Assembly (NCBI GenBank): GCA_019694255.1
Contig: JAIBCI010000050.1
Span: 1-32,951 of the forward strand
Length of the DNA: 32,951 bases
From: Saprospiraceae bacterium
GTDB lineage: Bacteria; Bacteroidota; Bacteroidia; Chitinophagales; Saprospiraceae
Reading direction: 5' to 3'
Shown: one piece after another, positions 20,801 to 26,681 of the stretch
How positions within the stretch are numbered: the stretch's first letter is position 1
Layout of the letters: each line of letters opens with the position of its first letter
The notes under the pieces: model-generated
What the model was told of the DNA's origin: nothing
Databases searched by the model: none
Seen by the model: only the letters and a program-made list of their open reading frames with translations
Translations under genes and position numbers: made by a program

Positions 20801-23365
20801 GGTAATGATGGAGACGGTGATGGTATCAAGGATGAAGATGATCATGACCCTGCCAGACCTCAGATCGTAGACCTTGCGTTGAGAAAGTGGGTACTGAACA
20901 AAAAGCCATATTACATTCCAGGTGAGATTGTTCCATATACTTTGACAGTTTTCAATCAGGGTAATGTAATAATGAATAGCGTAACAGTCAATGATTACCT
21001 GTTCGCTGGATATTCCTTCGATCCTGCAATCAATCCGGGTTGGACACTGGTTGGTTCTACATTGAGTAAAACTCAGGTAGGCACGCTAAATCCGAACGAT
21101 AGCATGCAATTCCAGTTAAAACTTAAGGTGCAGGTACCTGTTGGCGCTAGCGTAGAATCATGGTGGAATTATGGTGAAGTCAAAGGAATGATTGATACCA
21201 ACGGAAAAGTCAGAGATAATGATGATGCAGATAGCAAATCTAATTCGGATTCTCCGTATGAGCGTAATGTCAAACCTGGCGATCCATGGGATAATGTTAT
21301 TGACGGACAGGGTCAACCTGAAAATGAGGATGAAGACGACCATGATCCGGAAAAAGTAATCGTTACAGCATACCTTGGTGATTACGTCTGGAAAGATGAT
21401 AATGGTAACGGTGTTCAGGATATAACTGAACACGGAATTAAAGGCGTTGAAGTTCAACTTTATGATTGTAAGACGAATACGCTCGTCAGAAAGGATACAA
21501 CGGATGTGAATGGAGAGTATGGTTTCGAATTCTTATTAAGTGGAACTTACTATGTTAAATTCATTAATCCTGATCCGGAGAAATGTGGATTTACATTTAA
21601 AGATAAGGGAGGAAATGATAAGAAGGACAACGACGCCAATGATGCTGGAATAACAGACTGTATCTTCCTGGATTGGGGTCAGAGGGATAGTACTGCAGAT
21701 GCTGGTCTGGTTCTTTGGGCAAGTTATGGTGATTACACCTGGCATGATAGAAATGCAAACGGAATGCAGGAAGCCGGTGAAGAACCAATTGCGGGCGTTA
21801 AAGTGACTCTTTACAATGGCGATACCAAATTATCTGTTCGAACCACCATTACAGATGGCAATGGTCTTTACAGATTCACTAAATTGTTGCCAGGTAATTA
21901 CTATGCTAAGTTTGATGCGGATCCAATGTGGGTTGAGACCGATGCAAATACGAGCAATGATGTTAAAGACAGCGATGTCGATGGAAGTAATGGAGTACAT
22001 ACTACGGCTACAACCTTCCTCAGCCCTGGCGAAGATGATCTGACATGGGATGCAGGTTATTGGAAGTGTAGCATGATCGGTGGAAGGGTATTCCTGGATG
22101 CTGATATGGACGGCGTATTCGATTTCAATGAGAATGGTATTAACGGACTGAAAGTATATCTTGTCAATGCAATGACAGGTGTATCAGTAGCTCAATTGCT
22201 CACGGCAGTGAATCCGGCAACTCCTTCTGATGATGGTTATTACAAGTTTCCTTGTGTAAAACCAGGAATGTATTATATCAGATTCGAAAGACCGGGTCAT
22301 CTGGCAGCCAGTGAGCCATTCAAAGGTGGTAATCCTGACAAAGACAGTGATATTAGTCACGAGAATGGCGTCAACACCACACGTAAGTTTACTATAACCA
22401 GTGATAATATGCTGATTAATATTGGTGCTGGATTCCAGACCAAGGCTATGGTCGGTGATTTTGTATGGTTAGACACCAATTTTAACGGTCTTCAGGATGC
22501 AGGCGAACAGCCGGTGGAAGGTGTTAAAGTCATGGCAGTAAAACTGAATGGTACAATCGTCTCCGAATCAACTACAGAAGCTGATGGTCACTACACACTG
22601 GACGGTATAGCCCAAGGTGATTACTTTGTTAAATTTGATCCACCAGCAAATCTAAGCTTCACGGTAGCACATGCCGGAAGTGATGAGGTCGACAATGACG
22701 CAGATGGTACGAATGGTTATGGTACAACAAGGACTTATCGCGTCAACCCAGGTGATGTTAGACCATCTGTAGATGCTGGTCTTGTGTTCCAGGTTCTGCC
22801 TTTGGAATGGCTAAGTTTTGATGGCAGATTCAATGGAAGTTTCACTGAGTTGGATTGGAAGACAGGGGTTGAACTCAACAATGATCATTTTGAAGTTGAA
22901 AGACGACATGAAAGTGAAACAGCATTCACTAAAATTGCCCAGGTTGAAGCAAGCACGGCACCAGCAAATAAGATTCATGTATATGACCATGATGATTATG
23001 ATATGGTAAGACCAGGGGTGTACTACTATCGTATTCGTCAGGTTGACCGTAATGGACAATTTACCTACAGCCGCACAATCAGTGTTCGCGTGGAAGGTAG
23101 CCGCGAATTAAATGTTAGCATCTATCCAAATCCGACGGATGAAAAACTAATAATAGACCTCGGATTAGGTGAAGATACTGATCTTGAAGTGCGGGTATTT
23201 GATGAAGCCGGTAAGAATGTGCTTACCAATCCATTTAGTGGATTCAGAAAAGCTGGATTTTACAGAGAAACTTTAAATACTTCTGTACTGATACCAGGTC
23301 ATTACAACATGCAGATTAAGACTACGCAGGGACTGATTAATAAGAAGTTTACGGTAGCGAGATAA
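8852..23365 (+). CDS. Giant multi-repeat T9SS surface protein (4837 aa)
   Basis: Predicted mass is roughly 0.5 MDa. A Sec signal peptide covers residues 1-39 (TAFASVMMLLMAAFAP ... GWS-Q); Met14 is an alternative start. Then, in order: an N-terminal beta region; SdrD_B-like domain (about 161-255); a propeller-like region (about 270-740); a second SdrD_B domain (from 745, LGNYVWRDSDADGIQDPAE); a linker beta domain; three GEVEDY modules (about 999-1525); fourteen ~153-aa modules (1529-3672); three DUF11-type modules (3677-4170, each opening DLALRK); four SdrD_B modules (4174-4645); a short Fn3-like region (PLEWLSFDGRF onward); and a T9SS type A sorting domain (about 4754-4837, SIYPNPTDEKL). It is probably an exported, calcium-stabilised surface stalk or adhesin. 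The frame is open throughout and ends at a strong terminator. Ligand and role are unknown. Confidence 0.9.
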   Translation: MKTFFHQIARNFKMRFTLTAFASVMMLLMAAFAPMKGWSQTVKTEKAIASGCYYYGGASKTTISVQVGWTGAVNGDIIKVVLDGSTTRNIKPESFYDPGTGSAIAGPMVTPQVVAFEINADGISHKIEVDLFSSTNVLKASGADYYVTAPTPCAPIACSGTALGGMVYFDNNADGIHDAGETQGIENVTVTAFDKNGNVYNATSDGYGKYAFSAALGNNIPTANFPVRLEFTNWPTNVMGNSGPSITGNKSSVRFVAAAACNVDCGGVYPLNYSQSNPTIFNNIYTNGDPLAGGTAGNEPGLISHAYTNNTDYNITTIVKQNLIGSAWAKAWNKFEKKLIVASFLKRHSGYGPLGPGGLYILNYTNPGSPVFSQLIDITTIGINVGQALIPSNAARGLLANKDTPNKDAAVFGLVAKAGIGGIDLSEDGNMLYLMNLYDRKIYSINFTNYWNTGTLPTASDVTSYAVPDPGCTGGDYRPFALKVYNGVLYTGMVCDGSTGTKSNMVAYVKGMDLTTNTWFDVFDFPLTYPKGYPDQQDGSKVGWYKWSDVMSDVWNGTGSILHPVPIFSDIEFDLDGTMVLALMDRTPQQMGHENYDNPALNGGAFIAAGGDYLRAFYSNGAYVLENAAKAGPNVGFYPTNNQGPGFGEFYNDNIDGGVKYHTEMGTGGLVLVPGSGEVLAGMVDPNFYAGGPLYANGVRRMSNTTGNHTGGFSYIAGNSIDNFAKGIGIGDMEAATNNLTYIELGNYVWRDSDADGIQDPAETGVSGIILKLYKSSDGSLIGTATTDANGNYYFSTLSGLSILPNTDYCILAGVGQYVTGPGTITLGGITYSLTAFNTGQGADPDLNDNDFTNGNLSTALGARPAGYPQFCVKTGEYGYINHTIDMGLIPCSITGTATPTACKDNGTPYNTADDYFQVVVNATNGAAGPANMYEVVYNNVVIGTGTYGTSITVGNATTPPFKPDGTTTYDLYIRDKDHPDCITGVIKVGPVTPCPKYYDWGDLPDTNSGLPNSYATNNTNGGEGLGPNHLIIDGLKIGNTIDSENDGQPNTGATGDGNDEDGVTLPMFIAGQTATVPVTVMNMTGGDAKLTMFIDFNKNGNLNEASEMASATVPTGTNGIINLSILVPTNAIANQNIGVRFRLSTDAASSMIPTGAAPDGEVEDYITQIMAYDYGDLPDTDNGSGSYPTNTNNGGEGIGASHKIITGLKMGASVDAEADGQPNTLATGDGSDEDGVTLPMLIAGTTVTVPVTVMNTTGATAKLTMFVDFNLDHDFNDAGEMVSANVSTGTNGVVNLTLPVPADAVLNKSLGVRFRLSTDATKSMSPTGSAPDGEVEDYLTTVMGYDYGDLQDTNNGAGSYPTNLTNGGEGVGPSHKIVDGLKIGTVIDAEGNGQPSTLADGDDNNGSTADDEEGVTLPAFNTGNTAIIPVRVMNMTGTDAKLTMFIDFNNNKNLADPGEMTSITVPAGTNSTLNMSILVPVTAATNTNLGVRFRLSTDAAASMIPTGAAPDGEVEDYVTSITGSVITHNKSIKKVTSTGLNQYLVEYTINVINSGSGSGTYKLEDRTAFDNDINILSASYTSNAPGNLGPVNLIGSGIWTLASNQTINANTTHTYTVGVNVSIDLLDGVTGDDKYTNCGKAITNYPSSGEGLFNESILDIYADGSVDQKDTACTDLPFIIHDKTLGTVTQVGVNTYDVVYGILVKNIGGATGQYDLQDEPMFDDDITQVSAKVLSSITGVTTTLGVPGPWLLANNQSIAAGASQNYTLTVRVKLDLEDGVVGDDQYTSCGTLNPGIPNENEGLFNRSLLDVNDDGKFDYRDSVCTDIPYIVHEKLIDNVVTTGINKYKITYKIIVKNIGGASGSYNLSDAPGFDDDITITASQYSTNAAGNPGNPGPVALAGSGPWTLATNQNISAGATQTFTIPVDVTVSLEAGSGGDNILKACGQAVPGVPRVGEGLFNRSLLDLDKNGTPDRQDSVCYDIPYIIHDKEIVSVVPNGANAYIVNYKINVKNVGTVSGNYGLADAPNFDNDINIQSASYTSNAPGFLGPNNLAGNGPWTLSTNVSLGAGATHTYNLAVKVNIDLLDGVSGDDSYYACNRSSSTHYTAGEGLFNESRLDLNNDGLADMKDTVCADLPFIIHDKTLGSVTPVGVNTYDVVYGILVKNIGGAVGQYDLQDEPMFDDDITQVSAKVLSSVTGVTTSLGVPGPWLLVNNQSIAAGASHNYTLTVRVKLDLEDGVSGDDKYTSCGTFNPGVPKENEGLFNRSLLDVNDDGKFDYRDSVCTDIPYIVHEKLVDNVTQTGINKYKVTYKIIVKNIGGASGSYNLSDAPGFDDDITITASQYSTNAAGNPGNPGPVALAGSGPWTLATNQNISAGATQTFTIPVDVTVSLEAGSGGDNILKACGQTVPGVPRVGEGLFNRSLLDLDKNGTPDRQDSVCYDIPYIIHDKEIVSVVPNGANAYIVNYKINVKNVGTVSGNYGLADAPNFDNDINIQSASYTSNAPGFLGPNNLAGNGPWTLSTNVSLGAGATHTYNLAVKVNIDLLDGVSGDDSYYACNRSSSTHYTAGEGLFNESRLDLNNDGLADMKDTVCADLPFIIHDKTISSVTPVAINTYDVVYNIDVKNIGGATGTYDLDDEPEFEDDITQISAKFLSSATGITTSLVIPGPWKLANNQTISAGSTQKYTITVRVKIDLEDGVSGDDHYDACGSSAPGTPKDFQGLFNRSLLDINDDGKPDYRDSVCADLPYVVHEKLIDNVTQTGINKYKVTYKIIVKNIGGATGSYNLSDAPGFDDDITITASQYSTNASGNPGNPGPVALAGTGPWTLATNQSINAGAVQVFTIPVDVSVSLAAGSGGDNVLKACGQTVPGIPRVGEGLFNRSLLDLDKNGTPDRQDSVCYDLPYIIHDKEIVSVVQTGATNYTVNYKITVKNIGTITGTYGLADAPAFDNDIAILAARYTSDAPSYFGPIALAGIGPWTLSSGVNLAAGGTHTYNLAVDVKIDLIDGTSGDDVYFACGRSSSTHYTAGEGLFNESRLDLNNDGLADMRDTVCADLPFVIHDKTIISVTPTGVNTYDVVYGIDVRNIGGATGKYDLRDEPKFDNDIAMLNAKYLSSVTGTTTSLAVPGPWILASNQSINAGALQKYTITVGVAIDLEDGLTGDDRYSSCGTQTPGMPGENEGLFNRSLLDVNHDGAYDYRDSVCADIPYIVHEKIIDNVVSTGINKYKITYKINVKNIGGAAGLYNLSDAPGFDDDITITAARYSSNAAGNAGNPGPVILAGTGPWTLAVNQNINPGTTQTFTIPVDVSISLAAGSGGDNILRSCGQTVPGVPRVGEGLFNRSLLDIDRNGTPDRQDSVCYDLPYIVHEKQFVGTTQTGARTFKVDYKIIVRNIGTAAGTYGLADAPAFDNDIDITSASFTSNAPGYSGPLNLAGSGPWNLSNNVNIGANGVHTYNIAVNVRFDLSTSTGDKVYNQCGKANPNLLTAGEGLFNESRLDLDNDGLADMRDTVCADLPYVEHQKYFTSVVKTGLGMYTVKYKVEVKNRGGAVGTYDLIDNPGLDDDFEIVSAKLSSDASGNPATPGPVSIANNGPWVFANDQNINPGGIQTYNLSLDVKIDLQTVSSAGDEVYNYCGTHFPGIPSKGEGLFNESTLDVNNDGLPDQRDSVCQDVEIVDLALRKQVVTAGPYAYGQDITFSIQVVNQGNVTMNQVEVTDHIPIGYSLAPGNVGWTGVYPNIKKVIPGPLAPGSSLTTNLVLRLKQTQGGRMDWVNYAEVSKTINSRGEDVSLDDEDSRPASDGPAERAVKPGDVKDDDIFSRDKGGEEDDHDPAGIEVYDLALRKIYKGAYPIHYNDVVPFEITIFNQGNISSKEISIVDYIPQGYEWDVALNGGWSYNSLTRMATTTYPGTIVPGDSAKVTVYVKVLVNYSGIKAWDNYSEIKSTKDTTGVVRTKDIDSNFDMIPDNDMGGVPDTKSDNFIDDDGNDGDGDGIKDEDDHDPARPQIVDLALRKWVLNKKPYYIPGEIVPYTLTVFNQGNVIMNSVTVNDYLFAGYSFDPAINPGWTLVGSTLSKTQVGTLNPNDSMQFQLKLKVQVPVGASVESWWNYGEVKGMIDTNGKVRDNDDADSKSNSDSPYERNVKPGDPWDNVIDGQGQPENEDEDDHDPEKVIVTAYLGDYVWKDDNGNGVQDITEHGIKGVEVQLYDCKTNTLVRKDTTDVNGEYGFEFLLSGTYYVKFINPDPEKCGFTFKDKGGNDKKDNDANDAGITDCIFLDWGQRDSTADAGLVLWASYGDYTWHDRNANGMQEAGEEPIAGVKVTLYNGDTKLSVRTTITDGNGLYRFTKLLPGNYYAKFDADPMWVETDANTSNDVKDSDVDGSNGVHTTATTFLSPGEDDLTWDAGYWKCSMIGGRVFLDADMDGVFDFNENGINGLKVYLVNAMTGVSVAQLLTAVNPATPSDDGYYKFPCVKPGMYYIRFERPGHLAASEPFKGGNPDKDSDISHENGVNTTRKFTITSDNMLINIGAGFQTKAMVGDFVWLDTNFNGLQDAGEQPVEGVKVMAVKLNGTIVSESTTEADGHYTLDGIAQGDYFVKFDPPANLSFTVAHAGSDEVDNDADGTNGYGTTRTYRVNPGDVRPSVDAGLVFQVLPLEWLSFDGRFNGSFTELDWKTGVELNNDHFEVERRHESETAFTKIAQVEASTAPANKIHVYDHDDYDMVRPGVYYYRIRQVDRNGQFTYSRTISVRVEGSRELNVSIYPNPTDEKLIIDLGLGEDTDLEVRVFDEAGKNVLTNPFSGFRKAGFYRETLNTSVLIPGHYNMQIKTTQGLINKKFTVAR
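11846..13432 (+). repeat. Three tandem GEVEDY modules inside the giant gene
   Basis: Units start at 11846, 12368 and 12887 (522 and 519 bp spacing). Each opens YD[WY]GDL, continues through an NGGEG...H segment, a DEDGVTLP-type acidic loop (DEEGVTLP in unit 3), a TMF[IV]DFN strand and a GVRFRLSTDA strand, and closes with APDGEVEDY. The GEVEDY motif is a named repeat domain of bacterial surface proteins. The DxDxN and DEDG clusters suggest metal binding. Confidence 0.85.
14431..15264 (+). repeat. Near-identical DNA block, copy 1 (B1-C1)
   Basis: Aligned with 15811-16644 at an offset of 1380 bp, I count about 17 differences in 834 bp, so about 98% identity. Several 60-bp stretches are identical. 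Similarity drops on both sides of the block. Confidence 0.85.
15811..16644 (+). repeat. Near-identical DNA block, copy 2 (B2-C2)
   Basis: Partner of 14431-15264. Many of the differences are synonymous third-position changes. This is what a recent tandem duplication or gene-conversion tract under protein-level constraint would look like. Confidence 0.85.
19880..21370 (+). repeat. Three DUF11-type modules inside the giant gene
   Basis: Each opens with DLALRK (19880, 20363, 20880) and continues with a VFNQGN-type strand (VVNQGNV, IFNQGNI, VFNQGNV), an [DN]Y[IL]P.GY-like segment and a closing acidic stretch with DxDDHDP. This layout is typical of DUF11 repeats in surface proteins. The Asp-rich linkers probably bind calcium. 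Confidence 0.8.
21371..22790 (+). repeat. Four SdrD_B modules inside the giant gene
   Basis: Units start near 21371, 21725, 22066 and 22448. Each has a GDYVWKDDNGNGVQD-type calcium loop, then GVxVxLY, a DGxYxF turn and a YYVKF-type strand, the SdrD B-domain pattern. The third is the most divergent (GGRVFLDADMDGVFD). Confidence 0.85.
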
Positions 23366-23403
23366 ATTAATTGCAGATAAGCTAGTTTGCTAGATTTGAA
23401 AAT

Positions 23404-23437
23404 AAAAAGCCCGGTTCAAATGAATCGGGCTTTTTTA
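23404..23437 (+). terminator. Strong rho-independent terminator of the giant gene
   Basis: Arms AAAAAGCCCGGTTC (23404-23417) and GAATCGGGCTTTTT (23422-23435) form a 14-bp stem with one G-U pair and a 4-nt loop, followed by T. It lies 38 bp after the giant gene's stop. The flanking A and T runs make it usable from either strand. Confidence 0.88.
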
Positions 23438-24120
23438 TTCTTAATAATTAGTAGCCAATAATTTTTACGACTGCAGTTCGGTTGACAATATATTTTGATC
23501 TGTAGAAATGTAATGGTCGTAAATACGCCATAAATACCTTTTCTGATATTGATACTTTCAGTCTGCCAACCATTCAACAACCTGATAAGAAGAGAGTAAT
23601 TCAATCGCAATTTAATCTTGTAAAGATGAACTGATAATACTTTTTGAATCGGTTGTAAAGTATATTGCTGTAAAAACAGATTATAGCATCAAGCTAAACT
23701 TGAAGTGCATATACCATAACTAAAATCGGATTGTAAAAGCCACACAGGGCTTACTTCAGATAAATGAAATGCAGCCATCCATTGATAAAAATTAATTAAG
23801 AGATAACCATGAATTGAAATTCTTTTGATTGGCAATAATGCCTGTCAGAGAATAGTAAAAATATATCTGATCATATCATTATTTCTTTTGAGAATCAAAA
23901 TTTCAAAAAATAATGACCAATCAAAAGCTGGTGAAATTATGAAAGACAAATTATTAACCACGACAGTTCGTAAAAATGCAAAATGTGAAAATCAGCGGCA
24001 GATAAAAAGTGAGATGGCAATTTTACCTGAATCATTGCTTTATACATTATGCGATATTTTGACGGTCGGGTAGCTGTCAAGGAGATTATGTTACACTTAA
24101 AATTCATTATTTAATCTATT
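23438..24120. other. Intergenic region between convergent giant gene and cbb3 operon
   Basis: AT-rich. The only open frames are short: one at 23825-24073 (plus) and one at 23416-23610 (minus), neither with a recognisable domain or believable composition. I see no obvious terminator for the minus-strand operon. TTGAC...GTCAA at about 24059-24080 is only a 5-bp stem. Confidence 0.55.
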
Positions 24121-24825
24121 TTATTTGCAATGAACCATGGATCTGAGCAAGTCGAACTGGTCAATATATGGACTCAGGTAGGGTATACCAAGGTTAAGGC
24201 CTCGGATGACTAGTAGAACGCCAATGACGATACTGATCGCATTGGAAAAACGGCTGAATCGGCTCCTTGCGAATGGGTTGACAGCACTGTGAATAATGAT
24301 TGTGGCAAGAAGCAGAGGAATTGTTCCAAGTCCAAATCCTGCCATCAGCACAATAGCACCTGACAAAGTGCCGAGACTTGCAGCTGTTGTGATAGCAACG
24401 AGTACTAGTCCGCAAGGAAGGAATCCATTCAGGATACCTGCAATATAATCTGTTACGCTGCTGCCCGATGTAAGAATTTCATTCCCAATGTATTTGGCAA
24501 TCTTGTTACTGAATTGCTGAAAGATTGGCCAGTGTGGATTGTATTTTCCTAAGCTAAGTAATATAATAACAATTCCTGCCGCAATTGCAAAAAACTGACC
24601 GGCTCGCAATATGGCAACACTCATTCCAAGCATTCCGAAAATTGTTCCCAGGAAAATATAACTGCTGACTCTTCCGAGGTGGTATGCTATAAAAGCAAGA
24701 TACTGTTGTGATCCTCTGGCTAACCTTGACTGATATCGCAATACCAAGGGGCCACACATGGCGACACAGTGCATACTTCCACCTGCACCAATAATCAAAC
24801 CGACAATAAAGCTTTGAAGAAGCAT
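24121..24825 (-). CDS. SafE/TauE-type membrane protein of the cbb3 cluster
   Basis: 234 aa, polytopic, in the sulfite exporter TauE/SafE / DsbD-like family. The first membrane segment carries GGSMHCVAMCGP (residues 15-26), the M-H-C-x-x-M-C-G-P signature of members found next to cbb3 oxidase genes and thought to handle copper or thiols. A second conserved GFLPCGL motif lies in the middle of the protein. It is the last gene of the operon, 9 bp after fixH, so a role in copper supply or oxidase assembly is likely by context. The substrate is not shown by the sequence. Confidence 0.8.
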   Translation of the reverse strand: MLLQSFIVGLIIGAGGSMHCVAMCGPLVLRYQSRLARGSQQYLAFIAYHLGRVSSYIFLGTIFGMLGMSVAILRAGQFFAIAAGIVIILLSLGKYNPHWPIFQQFSNKIAKYIGNEILTSGSSVTDYIAGILNGFLPCGLVLVAITTAASLGTLSGAIVLMAGFGLGTIPLLLATIIIHSAVNPFARSRFSRFSNAISIVIGVLLVIRGLNLGIPYLSPYIDQFDLLRSMVHCK

Positions 24826-24834
24826 TATGTCGGA

Positions 24835-25272
24835 CTAAAGCTGCAAATCCTCTTCCCTGTAGTATTTGCCGGAATCGTCTCTCCACTGAATACGGCATTT
24901 GTACTGGCCTTTGGTTTTAAACAGCAATGAAGGAAATACTTGTGCACCACTGCTGTCCGGTTCAAAGGTCAGGTGAAGATCTGCTTCATGATCATTGTAG
25001 TGGATTAGTTCAATTTTGCCGTCTTTCAAATGATGGGCAAGCTGGGTAGGAATTCTGATGTTCACATTCCCCTGTTCCTGACTTATTAAAGGCTTATTAT
25101 AAATTTGGTTTAGACGGTTGGAGGCATCAATTTTTTGTTGAAATTCAATTTCTTCCTTGTAGTAATTGCTATCCATTAACTCATTCTTCTGCTGAGATGC
25201 GATATAGACAAAGTAAAACAACATGGCCAGAAAAAGGCCAATAATCAACATAATCCGGTATCCCCAATTCAT
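24835..25272 (-). CDS. ccoH: FixH/CcoH cbb3 oxidase assembly protein
   Basis: 145 aa. One N-terminal membrane segment (residues 7-25, IMLIIGLFLAMLFYFVYIA) is followed by an extracytoplasmic domain. NYYKEEIEFQQKIDASNRL just after the membrane is the usual FixH region (D-x-x-Y-Y-x-x-E-x-x-x-Q), and the C-terminal beta domain ends WRDDSGKYYREEDLQL. FixH/CcoH is needed for assembly or stability of cbb3 oxidase. The start is 5 bp downstream of the ccoG stop, so the two are co-transcribed. Confidence 0.85.
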   Translation of the reverse strand: MNWGYRIMLIIGLFLAMLFYFVYIASQQKNELMDSNYYKEEIEFQQKIDASNRLNQIYNKPLISQEQGNVNIRIPTQLAHHLKDGKIELIHYNDHEADLHLTFEPDSSGAQVFPSLLFKTKGQYKCRIQWRDDSGKYYREEDLQL

Positions 25273-25277
25273 GATAT

Positions 25278-26675
25278 TTATTTAAACGGACCTAAAAACT
25301 TGCTTCTGATGGTTTGGATTCGTTCCTCGCCTTCGTATAGCCCAAAGTTAATGTCCGTGCTTCTTTCATGAATCTGTGAAGCGGGTATTTCAAGAAAAAA
25401 GGTAAAATCGTTGACTTTTTCTTTTTCAAGGTTAAAACTGTCACGCCCTACGATCTTGATATGTCCCTCCAGATTATCCAGCCTCAGGGTTACGGGAATT
25501 CTGCGGTTTGTTTTATTAATAATCTTGGCTTCAAATAGATTGCTTATGCCTCCGGTAGCGGTCTCCTGGTATAACTGACCCTTTACTCTTGAAATGTAAC
25601 AGTCCAGGTGCTTGAATCGTATGACCAGAAAGGCCATAAAGCCTAGAAGGAGGAGCAACAAAGCACTATATGCTTTAATACGGTTATTGAATTTGAATTC
25701 TTTCTGATCGTGAATCTGATTCTCTGATGCATAACGAATAAGCCCTCGCTTAAAATTCAAACTGTCCATCACTTCATCACAGGCATCAATGCATGCAGTA
25801 CAACCCACACATTCCATCTGTACACCATTGCGGATATCAATGTTGGTAGGACACACCTGTATGCATTTGAGACAATCCACACAATCACCCTGTGACCTGA
25901 CTTCGTTTTTACGATACCTTCCCCTGGGCTCCCCCCTGTGATAATCATAGGAAATTTGCATGGTATTCTTATCTGTCATCACGGACTGAAGTCGTCCGTA
26001 CGGACATATTGTAGTGCAGACAATTTCTCTTACAAAAGAAAAGACGCTATAAAAAAGTAGCGTAAAAATAATCAGGCCGCTGAGCAGTACGAGATGATCA
26101 GCAAGTGGTTCGCGGATAATTTTCACCACTTGATCAATGCCCAGAATATAGGCTAAGAATGTATGCGCAATGGCAAAGCTGATCAGAAGATACAACGTGT
26201 GCTTGAGGGTCTTGCGAATGATTTTATTCGCCGTCCAACCCTCCGCCTTAAGTTTTTTTTGTGAGTTCGGAGATCCCTCGATCAGCCATTCTATGGGCCT
26301 GAAAATAAATTCCATGAATACGGTTTGAGGACAAACCCATCCACAGAAAAGTCTTCCGTAAATAATGGTGAATAATATGATGAACACAATAAATGTGATC
26401 ATCGCAATGGCAAAAATGAAAAAATCCTGGGGCCAGAAAATTTTGCTGAACCAGATAAATTTGCCTTCAACAATATTCAGCATAAGGAATGGTTCTCCAT
26501 TGACCTTGATAAAAGGCAAAGAAAAGAACACAATAAAATAAAGAAAGGCAAGCGCAATTCTGTAATTGTAAAAAATGCCTTTGGGTTTTAAGGCATAGAC
26601 CCAATTGCGCTGGCCTTCCTTATTGACCGTACTGATCCGATCCCTAAAAATTTCTTTTTCTTCGGTGTTCTTCAT
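25278..26675 (-). CDS. ccoG: CcoG cbb3 oxidase accessory ferredoxin-type protein
   Basis: 465 aa, with several membrane segments. Cys pairs occur at C111/C115 (CGWVCPQT) and C220/C224 (CTTICPYGRLQ). Two [4Fe-4S] clusters are predicted from C265, C268, C271, C275 and C289, C292, C295, C299. A C-terminal Ig-like domain follows a late membrane helix (about 335-355). CcoG (RdxA/FixG) has been linked to reduction of Cu(II) for CuB-site assembly of cbb3 oxidase. The length is typical. The start lies 6 bp after the ccoP stop. Confidence 0.93.
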   Translation of the reverse strand: MKNTEEKEIFRDRISTVNKEGQRNWVYALKPKGIFYNYRIALAFLYFIVFFSLPFIKVNGEPFLMLNIVEGKFIWFSKIFWPQDFFIFAIAMITFIVFIILFTIIYGRLFCGWVCPQTVFMEFIFRPIEWLIEGSPNSQKKLKAEGWTANKIIRKTLKHTLYLLISFAIAHTFLAYILGIDQVVKIIREPLADHLVLLSGLIIFTLLFYSVFSFVREIVCTTICPYGRLQSVMTDKNTMQISYDYHRGEPRGRYRKNEVRSQGDCVDCLKCIQVCPTNIDIRNGVQMECVGCTACIDACDEVMDSLNFKRGLIRYASENQIHDQKEFKFNNRIKAYSALLLLLLGFMAFLVIRFKHLDCYISRVKGQLYQETATGGISNLFEAKIINKTNRRIPVTLRLDNLEGHIKIVGRDSFNLEKEKVNDFTFFLEIPASQIHERSTDINFGLYEGEERIQTIRSKFLGPFK

Positions 26676-26681
26676 GTGATT

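Noticed and set aside
23825-24073. 82-codon plus-strand frame between the giant gene and the cbb3 operon
   Set aside because: No signature, no promoter, and it lies in an AT-rich convergent gap.
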